From Notamacropus eugenii (Eukaryota; Chordata; Mammalia; Diprotodontia; Macropodidae), in the NCBI RefSeq assembly GCF_028372415.1, contig NC_092878.1, positions 134,616,750-134,680,749 on the forward strand: a stretch of DNA of 64,000 nt. Direction: 5' to 3'. A model generated the notes under the pieces. It did no database searches. It was not told the DNA's origin and was given only the letters and a program-made list of their open reading frames with translations. Of the stretch, positions 1-10,584 are shown in pieces. Numbering within the stretch: the stretch's first letter is position 1; each line of letters begins with the position of its first letter. Position numbers and translations under genes: made by a program.

Positions 1-1480
1 GCTGGCAAATGAATGCCAACTTACTGAATTCAGAGGCGGATATACATATTTCTGGAGTGACCAAAGTGAAGGGGAGCACCATGAAGTTGACATAGGTTTT
101 GTAACCAAAACTAATCAAGTCAACAAGCTTTATGCTTCCAAAAAGGAGTGAATGACATACTCATTACAATGCAATTGTCACTTGCAGGAACTCCCATCAT
201 CAGTTCCTATTCTCTGGCCATGATGAACCCTGATGAGGTGAAAGGGAAACTTCAGGAAGTCCTGGAGACCCTCATCATCCATGTGCCAAAAGAAGGCAAG
301 CTTATAATTCTGGGTAACTTTAATGCAAGAGCAGGCACCAACTACTGTACATGACAAGGTGTTCTTGGGAAAAAAGGAGTTGGAAACAATAAGAACAATT
401 GTCACTACTGAAGACTTGTGCATTTCATAATGTTCTCATCACCAACAATGTCCTTCCTTTACCTAAATGTAATAAAACTTCATGGATGCACCCTCACAGC
501 AAACATTGGCATTTAATAGACTATGTTATTGTAGGGAAAAGAGACAGACAGGAAGTGAGAGTAACTAAGGAGATGTCTGGTATAGTGCTGGACTGATTAC
601 AGACTCATCCTCTCCAGGCTAACTATTCACATTCAACAAAAGCAGCAACAACGAGGCAAGACAATTACCAGAGGACTTCATGTCTGTTAGGTTAGAGCAC
701 TTCTCCCAGCAGGACAAGTTCATTGTTGATTTGGAGAAAAAGTTGAGCCAACACACTGTTGGCAACAGTGGAACAGAAAAAGAGTGGAAAGTTTTCATAG
801 ATTTGGTGTACATGACTGCATTTACTTATATTGGCCCGAATGCTCTCAAACATCAAGATTGGTCTGATGAAAATGGAGAAATTCAGAAGCTGATAAGCAA
901 AAAATGAGAATTTTACAAGATTTATCAGCAGGATAATTCATCCATGTCTAAGAAGGAAACATTTAACTCTGTCAAAAGTAAAGTACAAGCAAAGCTTAGA
1001 AAGATCTAGGATTTTTGGCTCAGTAAGAAGAAATTCAGTTTTGTGCTGATAGTAATAATCCGAAGCACTTTTATGACACCCTGAAGGCTATTTATAGACC
1101 AAAGACCTATGGTGCATCTCAACTACTCAGTGCTGATGGAGCCACATTGATTAGTGATAAGGACAAGATCCTGGAGACACAGTGTTCTCAAGAGATCATC
1201 AACAACCAATGTTGAAGCCACTGACCATGTACCTCAGGTTGAAGTCAATCTCTATCTAGACAAATTTACAACAGAAGAGGTTTTGATTGCCATTCAGATC
1301 CTCTCATGTGGCAAAGCAGGTGGTACTGATTCTGTTGTGCTGACTTCATTGATGTATGCCTGTGAAACCTGAATGATATACTAGCACCATGCCAAGGAAC
1401 TGAATGCCTTCCATTTGAATTGTCTTCGGAATATTCTGAAGATTATCTGGCAGGATAAGTTATCAGACACTTTTTTGAGC
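1..1480 (+). mobile_element. RTE-clade (BovB-like) LINE, copy 1, internally deleted
   Basis: The element enters from the left edge of the window. Conceptual translation gives the second half of an APE-type endonuclease: 'GGYTYFWSDQSEGE' near 40-80, 'KLIILGNFNARAGTN' near 290-345, then 'NKTSWMHPHSKHWHLIDYVIV' split as NKTSWMHPHSKHWH and LIDYVIV near 470-535. The start of the reverse transcriptase follows ('GKAGGTDS' near 1310-1333). The sequence then jumps straight to the C-terminal domain ('LTSLMYACET', then 'HAKELNAFHLNCLRN'). The catalytic core of the reverse transcriptase is therefore missing. Several stops and frame changes are present, so this is an old, dead copy. The assignment rests on motif order typical of RTE/BovB proteins; the exact subfamily is not known. 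Confidence 0.85.
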
Positions 1481-2090
1481 TAAACTTCCAAGCATTCAGA
1501 TTTAATTCACTTAGAGACAAGTCACAGGATAGGAGTAGGGAAGGGTATTTCCTATTATTTTGATATAGCAAGCACAAATAAATCTGAGGTTCTAATGTCA
1601 ATTAAGTCATTGTTTTATAAATGTATATATAAGATGTCCATATGTGTGTATATAAAATATACATACATATATACATATTATATGTGTATATATACATATG
1701 CACATATATACAATTACAAATATCAGTATACACACATGAACACACTATATATGTGGGTGTATATATGTATGTATATGTGTGTATGTATATATGTACACAC
1801 ATAGTTTTATGGCACCATAAAAGTGAAGCCTGGATTAGTATGTAAATACTAGGGCATGATTTTGCTTCAGGAAAAACCTTGTGAAATGTTACTAATTTCC
1901 TTACTTCATAAAAATAAAACTACAATAAGACTTTTTCATTTTTCTAGTAATAAATTTTTTTGGCACATAACCCATAACACCCTTCTCCTACACAAACCAA
2001 GGGATATTACATTTTTTCATCACACTATATTGAAGGCCCAGGATGTGGTGCTTCAAAGAAAAAATTCGGGACAAGGAATATGCATTTGAA
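1481..2090. other. Unassigned, with an alternating AT-rich simple repeat
   Basis: After the RTE remnant the only clear structure is an impure TATG/TACA/CATA tract at about 1620-1805, where both strands stay open because the repeat lacks stops. The rest shows no gene or repeat that I recognise. Confidence 0.5.
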
Positions 2091-2091
2091 C

Positions 2092-2220
2092 ATTCAATTT
2101 CAATTCAATTCAACAAATATATATGTGCCCATAGAGCACTGTGGGGAATTGTGAGAATTACAAAGTGTATTGATGACATGGCCCCTGCCCTCACAAAATT
2201 TAAAGGCATTAATGTCAATG
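2092..2220 (-). mobile_element. L2 3'-region fragment, antisense
   Basis: The order 'caacaaatat', 'catagagcactgtgggg', 'gacatggcccctgccctcac' is a decayed form of the antisense L2 tail, which reads roughly 'caacaagcatttattaag ... gcactgtgctagg ... ggtccctgccctcaagg'. Short and diverged. Confidence 0.45.
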
Positions 2221-2342
2221 GAAATAGTATCCAAGTGAAATAACTGACATGTCCAAAAGTAGAATAGGTTAGGTAAAAAATAGAAGTTAAGTGGACCTCC
2301 AAATAATCCAATATTGTTTAGAAATAATATGATATATAGCAC

Positions 2343-2346
<4 letters not shown>

Positions 2347-2432
<86 letters not shown>

Positions 2433-2449
2433 TACACACACTCACACAC
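2347..2449. repeat. Compound microsatellite (TC)n then (AC)n
   Basis: An essentially pure TC run of about 62 bases to 2409 passes directly into an AC run of about 24 bases, then an imperfect CA tail. Long reading frames across it are repeat artefacts. Confidence 0.97.
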
Positions 2450-3589
2450 TCCATCTCAGAGACATTTTCTCTCTGGGGATTCTCTATATTCACAATTCAC
2501 AGGCACACATTTCGATGACTATAATAGTATATTTACCTAATACAGAAAAGTAAAATTCTGAGGAAATTATTTATCACGCTATTAAAGAGTACTTTACCTA
2601 ACTGCCTCCAAAACTCTTCATAATTACCCTCCCTCTTCTCTAGGGTACCTGTGAAATAGTCTTCTGTAGGTACTGAGGGACTGAGTTTTGTCAAGGACTC
2701 CTTTCAGGGACAAGGACTCTAAACAGTGAAAGCAGAGAAAACATAGGGAAAATTTCTAGGAATTTGGAATAGTCTTCTCCTTTATCACTAACCATTGCAT
2801 ATTTTGGAAGCTACATTAGCTTTCAGTCAAGTCTAGACTCAGCTTTGTAGACTCAGATTTCTGCCCTCTGACTCTCAGCTGGCTGCTTTGTCTCCCCAGC
2901 CAAATCTAAATGAGCTGTGCATGGTGTTGATATGGCGGTGATATGGTGATCCCACTTACCTAAGAAGCAAGTCAACTCATAATGTAAGAAGCAAATGGAA
3001 GGAATTCCTTTATCTTGGATCTATCCTTTCCCATAGCCCTGATTTCAGGGTTCAGCAATCACCCTCTCAATCCCTTCACCACCCCACCTATCCCCAACTT
3101 ATCTCTATCTTTGCTTCTGTCAGAGCAAGTAAGTGCCCCTTCTCTTCCAGGGAACAGAAAAAAAAAAATGATGGCATATGCCAGACTTCTAATGAGAGGG
3201 CTAAGGGTTGATTTCAATTATCCATGTGATTACTCAGCAGGCTTCTGTTAATATCATCCAGAGCAGTCAGGAAGGAAGTTACATGATTTAGGGAAGTTTT
3301 TTCTATATATGCTTGCCATGCCATTCCTCACAATATCTTCTTACGACTCTTTCAAATTCCTTTTAGGTTTGATCTTGGATTCCTGGGCTTTATTTCCAAG
3401 TTCCCTTTATTTATTTTTAAGTCTACATTGCTTGTTAAGTTCTGTGGGAATTTTCACCAATTTCTTCGGGCAAATACCATATTTTTGTCTTTCCAAACAC
3501 GCAGCTAAAGTTTGACCTTAATAAAATATTCCAATTGTGAAATAAAGGTGGAAATAGGAATAAACATAAAAGACAGTGGTAATAAAGAA
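2450..3589. other. Unassigned intergenic sequence
   Basis: No repeat, gene or RNA recognised. There is an A9 run near 3161. Short open frames here lack any family resemblance. Confidence 0.4.
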
Positions 3590-5419
3590 AACTTAAAGAT
3601 TCAGGAAAATCCAGGATAGAAGCTTAGAGGAAGAGAATAATTTCACAAGGATTGTGGACACAGTCTCAGCTAAATATATGTGTGAGCCACATGCTTTATG
3701 GACATTTGAGTATTTTAGAAAGGATATTATAAATTCATTTGACCTAACCCAAACCTTTCTACTTGCTGTAGCAGGTAGGGATCCTACTCCAAAGTTGAAA
3801 CCAATAAAAAAAATGCACAAAACTTTTGTAAAGATGATTTCACTCACCATTGGTACATGAAATGTGCCCACATGTATGAACAACATAAAATCCAGTAGAC
3901 TTGAAAGATACCAGGTATCACTGGTGATACAAGCCCTGAGTGAAACAAGGCTGGCAAACGAAAGCCAGCTTACCAAAGTCAAGGCTGGATACATGGGATA
4001 TTTTTGTTTGTTTAGTTTTGGGCTATGTTGTTTGGGTTTTTCTGTTTGTTTGTTTTGGTGTGGGTTCGATGATGGTGAATACTGTGAAGCTAGTATAGGT
4101 TTTGTAGTCAAAGTTGGTTTACTTAACAAGCTTGTATGTTTCCCAAAAGGAGTAAATAACAGGCTCATGGCAATGTGATTGGAACTTGCAGGAAAGCTCC
4201 ATGCCACCATCATTAGTGGGTATGCTTCCACCAATGGCAAAGCTTGATCAGTTCAAAGAAAAATTTTATGAAACCCTGGAGATCTTCACTATGAATGTGC
4301 TGAAGGATAAGTTTGTAATTCTGGGTGACAATGCCAGAGTAGGCACAGACTACCAGATATGACAGGGAGTCCTTGGGAGGAATGGAGTTAGAAATAGCAA
4401 CTGTCATTTACTACTGCAGACTTGCGCACCTTAATGATTTTCTAACACTAACACACAATATTGTTTGCCCTTCCATTTTTCTAAGAGGTCAAATGACATC
4501 ATGACGTGTATGTGAATTGATTTAAAAAGAGATAGAGTTGCAAAAATTGTCAACCTCACTCTCTCTTTTGAGATCTCAAAGTCCAATGGCAAGTCAAAAG
4601 TCAGGACAACTTGCACTGGTCCAGGATGTAGTAGATGACCTTGGAATCTGATACCTGACCAAACTTAGATGGTCCACATTTCCTGCTTCAACCACCTCCA
4701 TAGCCACTGCAATGAATTGTTCTCATCCACCAGAAAGCAGTTCCATGGCAGCATGCTTGGATGAGTTCTGGTTAGTGGATGATGCCTTTACACTTCCTCA
4801 ATCACCAATGGAATAAAGTAAGGCTGTGCACTTGCTCCCATGCTTTTTAACATAATGTTTTCAGGGATGTTGTCAGATACTTTCCCTGAGGACAAAAAAG
4901 ACATCAAGGTCAGCTACCACACAGATGGTAAATTATTAAACTTGATAAGGTTATAAGCCAAGATTAAAATGGAGGAAGAGTTGTGCTGACCTCATTGTTG
5001 TTTGCCTGTGAAACTTGGAAAGAATACCAGCACCATTCCAAGAAACTGAGTCACTTCCATTTACATTATCTTAAGAAGAGTCTGAAGATCACCTGGCAAG
5101 ATAAGGCATCAGATACTGAAACCCTTTCTTGAGCTGAACCATGGAGCATTCAGACTCTACTGCAGAGATGAGCAGGTCACATTGTCTGAATGCCAAATAT
5201 ACCTTGACTTAAAAGACTATTTTATGGAGAACTCACAGGAGGCAAGCACACACAGGGAGGTCAGAGGAAGCAATACAGGAATACTCTCAATTCGCTGAAG
5301 AACTTTGGCTTCAATTGTGAGACATGGGAGATACTAGCAAAAACAAAACAAAAACAGAAAAACTCACACAGCATGGCAAAGAAGATGCTGTGCTGTGCTC
5401 TGATGTAAGAATGGTGAAG
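3590..5419 (+). mobile_element. RTE-clade LINE, copy 2, internally deleted
   Basis: This copy includes the endonuclease start ('LTIGT*NVPTC' near 3842-3872, matching the GTWNVRTL motif), then 'LSETRLANESQLTKV' (3935-3980), 'NKLVCFPKGVNNRLMAM' (4125-4178) and 'KFVILGDN.ARVGTDYQ' (4310-4360). Reverse transcriptase motifs appear near 4800-4935 ('GCALAPMLFNIMFSGMLSDTF'-like, read in pieces). Another internal gap precedes the C-terminal domain, which resumes at 4980 and runs through a BovB-like tail near 5220-5400 ('HREVRGSNTG'). About 70% similar by eye to copy 1 in shared parts and in the same orientation. A segment at 4613-4730 is non-coding and is described separately. Dead copy. Confidence 0.85.
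4613..4735 (+). repeat. Non-coding module inside RTE copy 2, shared with 21070-21120
   Basis: The stretch contains 'gtagtagatgaccttgg', 'atacctgaccaaac' and 'gaattgttctcatccacc'. The last part is close to 'caaattgttctcattcccc' near 21088. It has no coding resemblance to the flanking endonuclease and reverse transcriptase pieces, so it may be part of the element's own untranslated region moved inside by rearrangement, or a separate insertion. Confidence 0.45.
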
Positions 5420-5835
5420 AATCCATGCTTTATGAGGATCAGTTGAATGAACTGGGTATGTTTAACCCAGAAAAATAGAATATTGAGAGGGAATATGACA
5501 GATGTTTTTAAGTTTGAGAAGGGCTGCCATTTAATGGAAGAATTATACTTGCTCTATTTGGTCTCAGAGGGTGGAACCAAAAGCTATGGGTAGAAATTTC
5601 TAAGAGGGTACTTTAGAAAATAGATCTGTCAAAAAACTGGATGAACTGCCTAGAGAGAGAAATGATGACTTCTCTTTTCTGGAAGGTTCTTAAACAGAGA
5701 CTGGGCAACTTCTTAGGTCTTTTATCGTGGGGATTCTTTCTTATCTGGGTTGGAGTAGTGAGATGATACATAGATCCATTCTAACTCAAATCTGTGATTT
5801 TTTTGATCCTGTAATTCAATTTTTCTTAGTATGCA
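5420..5835 (+). mobile_element. L3/CR1 LINE 3' end
   Basis: The order 'aggatcagttgaatgaactggg', 'gaatatgacagatgtttttaa', 'gaagggctgccatttaatgg', 'ggtctcagagggtggaacc', 'tgggcaacttcttagg', 'gttggagtagtgagatgata' and the closing 'tctgtgatttttttgatcct' follows the L3/CR1 3' region. It directly abuts the RTE copy. Confidence 0.75.
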
Positions 5836-6272
5836 ATTTCATTGAATACCTTCATGTGAAGCTAATTGTGTCCTCTAGCTAACTTGCAAAGAAGATCACA
5901 TAAGTAGTGACTGTGACTGATGGTTCTGAGGGAATGAACACATGCAAAATGAACAATGGATAGTTTTGTATTATGAAGTGAAGTGCCCCTGGGTGCCATG
6001 TATTACTGTATTCATTCTCCTACTGAGCAGTTATGATACCACCTAAAAGTTGTGTAAAAGAGGGAGAGAAATTAGGAAAGGTAGATGTGGCTTTATAGTT
6101 TATATTTTCAGAATTTTAGAGAATTAAAGACAAAAGAAGAAAGCTACCAAAAACCAAAAGAAAAATAGACAATTAAAATGTATGTCGTGATCGCTAATTC
6201 ATTTTCTGCTAACAATACAATACTTCTTTCCTATTTTCTCTGTGGCAAACATAAATAGAAGAACTCCCCTTA
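5836..6272. other. Unassigned intergenic sequence
   Basis: AT-rich, with no recognised gene or repeat. Confidence 0.4.
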
Positions 6273-6278
6273 ATTTTA

Positions 6279-6326
<48 letters not shown>

Positions 6327-6372
6327 CATCTACATATATATACACACACACACACATACACACACACACACA
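6279..6372. repeat. Compound microsatellite (TATC)n then (CA)n
   Basis: About twelve TATC units (6279-6326), a short TA step, then CA units to 6372. Confidence 0.96.
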
Positions 6373-6475
6373 AAACACACGCTCATTTTTATCAAGTTTT
6401 AAAACAAAGAGTTAAATGTCCTTGGAGACTATTTAGAAACACTGGTTCCTGGGTTTAGGCTGATTTGGTTTAGGC

Positions 6476-6803
6476 TTGTTTTTTCTTGATCAACCTCTTC
6501 CATCGAGTTATCAGTTCTGGAATCAAGAAGGAACTAACTGCTCCTGTTCATGCCTCTCTGAACTTCCAAACCATAAAAGGCAACTCCTGCATTCTCAACT
6601 TCCTGCTGGCATCTGGAACAGCGGTGACAGTTCTGAATTGCTTTATTATCATTTGTTCCCTGTGGACAGCTTCTTCTGCTTCTGCTTCTTTTACTGCTGC
6701 TTCTTCAGCTTCTTTCACTCCCCCTCCTTCTTCTTCTCCTTTATCACTTGTTTCTTTAACGAGATGGAAGAGTGAAGCAGGCTTTTCTACACCCTCCTTT
6801 TAG
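6476..6803. other. Unassigned stretch open on both strands, CTT-rich in its second half
   Basis: The plus strand has an open frame of about 105 codons. The minus strand has an overlapping frame rich in Lys, Glu and Ala ('KEAEEAAVKEAEAEEA') followed by 'RTVTAVPDASRKLRMQELPF'. I do not recognise either product. The acidic/basic bias of the minus frame comes from the CTTCTG-type composition at 6660-6750, so part of the openness is compositional. It could be a decayed processed copy of a host gene or simply biased sequence. Confidence 0.25.
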
Positions 6804-7719
6804 GTGTCATCATAACTAAGGAGGTCACATGTTTGCCAGTTTCTATTTGTTCTGATTTTAGCTTTTCTCCTACCTCTGACAAAATGGAATCTGAAAATCT
6901 CTAGTCTGATATGAAGCAAACACTTGAAAGCTTATTTAGTGCTTATAATATAGTGCTTACAAATACCAAATACATATGTATATACATATACATATATATG
7001 CTTTATATATCATATGTATATGATTATTTGCTATTTTCCACATTCAAATAAAAGCTTTTTGAGGAGCAGAAAAATATTTTTGTTTCCTTAAAAAAAAAAA
7101 AAAACCTAGCCCTTAGCATTATACTAGGCATATAGTGAGCACTTAATAAATGTTTGTTGACTGCAACAAAATAAACAAACAAACAAAAACCAAGATAACT
7201 AAGACAGCAGCTACCCTCAGCATGCTTGGAGGCTAGAGGAGGAGTGAGACAAATACACAAATAATCATGGGCCGAGGGGGGAAGCAGTATAATATTACTA
7301 TACATAAAATTCTGGGAAACTTTATTAGAGGATCATTTTATAAATAAAGGAATTGGAGAACATTTCATGGTTTAGGTTCCACTTAGGACTTGAAAAAATA
7401 GTTCATATTTCAGTAGATAAAATACTGAGAGAGAAAATTTCAAAGAAACAGGAATGGAAAGAGTTAAGAGACAAAGATGAAAAAAATATACGTACTTTTC
7501 TAGTTTCACTGGATATTTTCATTGTCCTAGTGTCCAATTGGGAGAATGGGGTGGGCCTGAGGAAAGGCATATCTGAGAATGATTAGAAGCTCAGGCCCAC
7601 TTTAGTTTGCTCTGATAATTAATAGTTGTGGACAGCCTTGAGTGAAAGCAATGATTTCCCCCTAGGTGTTTGAGATAGGTGGAGAGAAGGCTCTCAAATA
7701 ACTGAAGAATGTGAAATTT
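6804..7719. other. Unassigned, with small L2/MIR-like tail
   Basis: At 7108-7166 the words 'cttagcattatactaggcat' and 'agcacttaataaatgtttgt' resemble the shared 3' tail of sense L2 and MIR copies. An AT simple tract lies at 6975-7025. Nothing else recognised. Confidence 0.4.
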
Positions 7720-7990
7720 ATTATTCATTCTTCCTTTTTTTCTTCATTACTCCCTTTGAGATTTTAGACCTTTAATTCTTCCAGAAGAAATTTGATATCT
7801 TTTGTCCATGTAGGTAATCTATTTTTCTTTCTGGTACTATGTTTGTAATTATTACTGGATCATTATCTTTTTCTGGAATTTTACACCATAATTCTCTCAC
7901 ATGTAAAATTCATTTAATTAAGGAATTTTTTACATTTGGAAATTTTTTTTCCAGTTTCTCCATTAGTGATGACTGACAAATTTCACCATT
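7720..7990 (-). mobile_element. Probable L1 fragment, antisense
   Basis: The stretch 'cttcattactccctttgagat' and 'cttccagaagaaatttgata' aligns by eye with 'cattaattcccttgatattc' and 'ctcccagataattttttcc' in the clearer antisense L1 at 12625-12680. Diverged. Confidence 0.4.
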
Positions 7991-8607
7991 TCCAGGAATA
8001 TACATACAGAGAGACAGACACCTTGCTGTTTCTTCTAGACACTTGGTCTCTGCCATCGTTTGAATTAATGTCATCCCAATCCAGGTGCCAGGGTCATTGT
8101 TAGCAGCTATTCACACCTCTCAGTCTTCTATCAGGATGGGGGCAGGTGGTAAACCCTGCTGATGTAGCTAGTTTCTGGGTCCTTTTCCATCTAAGAGGTG
8201 CTAGATGGATTGTGTGCTCATGTAGATATTCATGGCTAAAACACTTTGCTCTTACTCCTGGCTTAGAGCAAGGACAGAAACAAAACCCAGAGATAGAAAC
8301 CTCCTTCTTAAACTCTTGCCAATGTCTCAGAATGGAGCTACCCATGTACTTTGGGTCAGTGATAAGGTTCTTAATTTTTTTTTCCTTTTTGTTTTTCTAA
8401 TGTGTATTAGTATTGCCCTCATGGAAACATTTTTTGTTCATTTTTCTTGTTGTTTCATATGATACAATTCGATGTTATTTTGGTACTTATGGAGGAAACT
8501 GGATTTACTGGAAACTTTTCTGTCAAAATTTTAATCAGAAACCTCACCAGTAACATCTGCATTCTTTCTTTTTGGTGCAGAGTTTCTCAATAATAATTAT
8601 AAAAGAG

Positions 8608-8609
<2 letters not shown>
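7991..8609. other. Unassigned intergenic sequence
   Basis: Frames of about 80 codons exist on both strands at 8100-8400, but neither resembles a known protein. No repeat recognised. Confidence 0.35.

Positions 8610-8681
<72 letters not shown>
8610..8681. repeat. (TG)n microsatellite
   Basis: A pure run of about 36 TG units. Confidence 0.98.
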
Positions 8682-8683
<2 letters not shown>

Positions 8684-9059
8684 AGGGGAAGATGGCCAAG
8701 AAAAAAAAACTACAGCTAAATAAAAGACCAATTGAATCCCTTACTAGAAGCAATAGGACACAGATCATCAACTCATAACACCTGCTTTTTGCAATAGAAA
8801 CCAAGAGCAAGAATAACTCTACTATAATATGGTACAGTAGACAACACTGAGGACTTGCCCAAAGGCACTTGTGAGAAATTACAAGGATTCACCACATTAG
8901 AGAAGAAGGCTACAAGCATGTATCTCTTCCTAGCAACCTCAGAAGGAGTAGAAGCCCCATAGTCAGGACTGAAAGTTTCTAAGACTTGATGTCAATCTTT
9001 GGTTGCTCATTTGAGAATTTGTTGTATTTTAAAAAGAACTTCTGCTTTTCATCTCTCCT
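8682..9059. other. Unassigned intergenic sequence
   Basis: No gene or repeat recognised between the TG tract and the antisense L1. Confidence 0.35.
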
Positions 9060-10567
9060 TTAAATAAAATCTATGTATATACTTTCTTTAAATTTTCAAA
9101 ATATATTTTAGCATTTTTAAAAAAATGAGTTCCAAATTCTCTCCCTCTCTCCTGCCCCTCTTCAACCCACTGAGAAAATGAGCAGTATGATATCAGTTAT
9201 ACATGTGAAACCATGAAAAATGTACTTCCATATTAATCATGTTTTTTAAAGCCAGAAGAATAAAATGAAAAGAGTATGCTTCAATCTGCACTGAGTCCAT
9301 CATTTCTCTCTGGAGATGAATAGCATTTTCATCATGGGTCCTTTGTTAATTATCTTGGAGTATTGTCTTGATCAGAGTAGCTATGTTTTTCACAGTAGGT
9401 CATCATTACACTATTATTACTATGTTCAGTGTTCTCAGTCTCAGAGTCTCTCGGAGTTCACTTTATTTTGCATCCATTTACAAAGTCTTGCCAGATTTTT
9501 CTGAAACCATTCCCCTCATCATTTCTTATTGAATAGCATTCCATCACAATCATATGCCATAACCCATTCAGCTATTTTCCAGTTGGTGGTCATTCCCTCA
9601 ATTTCTGGTTCTTTGTCACCATCAAAGAGCTGCTATAAATATTTTTTTGTACATAAAGGTCTTTTTCTTTTTTCTTTAACCTCTTTAGGATATAAACCTT
9701 AACAGTGCCATTGCTGGGTCAAAGAATATGCAAAGTTTTATAGTGCTTTAGGCACAGTTGTAAATTGTTCTCCCGAATAGCTGGACTAGTTCACAACTCC
9801 ACCAACAGTGCATTAGTGTACTTATTTTTTCCACATCCTCTCCAGTATTTATCATTTCCTTTTTCTATCAAGTTAGCTAGGTGATAGGTATGAGGTGGCA
9901 CCTCTGAGTTTAATTCGGATTTCTCTAATTCAATAGTGACTTAGAGCATTTTTATACGTGATCATAGATAGCTTTGATTTCTTCTGAGACCTATCTGCTC
10001 ATATTTTTTGACCATTTATCAATTGAAGAATGGCTTTTATTTTTTTTTAATTTAATTCAGCTACTTATAAATGTGAGAATGGCATCTTGATAAAAAAAAA
10101 AAAACTTGTGGCAAATATTATTTTCCAGTTTCCTGCTTTTCTACTAATGTTTGGTTGTATCGGTTTTATTTGTGCAAAACATTTTTAAATTAATTTTCAT
10201 GTACTCAAAATTATCAATTAAACTTTCTTTGATCCTCTCTATGTTTTGTATGACCATAAATTCTCCCCTTATCCATATATATGACAGATAAATTTTTTCA
10301 TGTTCATTTAATTTGCTTTTGATAATAACCTTTATTTTGACCTCATCTTGCTGTACACATTGTGAAATACTCCTCAGTGCCTAGCTTCTACCAAACTACT
10401 TTCCAGTTTCCCCAGCAATTTTTGTCTAATATTGATTTCTTGCCCTAAAAGCTTAGATCTTCAGGTTTATCAAATGCAGGTTACTATAGTCATTTAAAAC
10501 TGGATATTGTGTGCCTAATCTATTAAAATGATCCATCATTCTATTTCTTAGACAGAACCAGATCATT
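9060..10567 (-). mobile_element. L1 LINE, antisense, first part (3' end and ORF2 C-terminus)
   Basis: Marsupial L1 3' landmarks read on the minus strand. They include 'cactgagaaaatgagcag', 'cttcaatctgcactgagtcc', 'cattgctgggtcaaagaat', 'aactccaccaacagtgcatt', 'ttgaccatttatcaattgaa' and 'gaatggc'. These encode, in reverse, the ORF2 C-terminal region. The element continues at 12575 after an inserted HAL1. Old and disrupted. Confidence 0.88.
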
Positions 10568-10584
10568 TTGATGATTACTGTTTT
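10568..10584. repeat. Target-site duplication, left copy (HAL1 insertion)
   Basis: The 17 bases ttgatgattactgtttt recur exactly at 12558-12574. Confidence 0.92.

Noticed and set aside
1595-1845. Overlapping frames on both strands rich in Tyr, Ile and Cys
   Set aside because: They come from the TATG/TACA simple repeat, which lacks stop codons.
2100-2553. Frames rich in Arg/Glu, Leu/Ser and Thr/His
   Set aside because: Translation of the TC and AC microsatellite.
3593-4240. 215-codon minus-strand frame
   Set aside because: It runs antisense through the RTE endonuclease region and has no protein similarity of its own.
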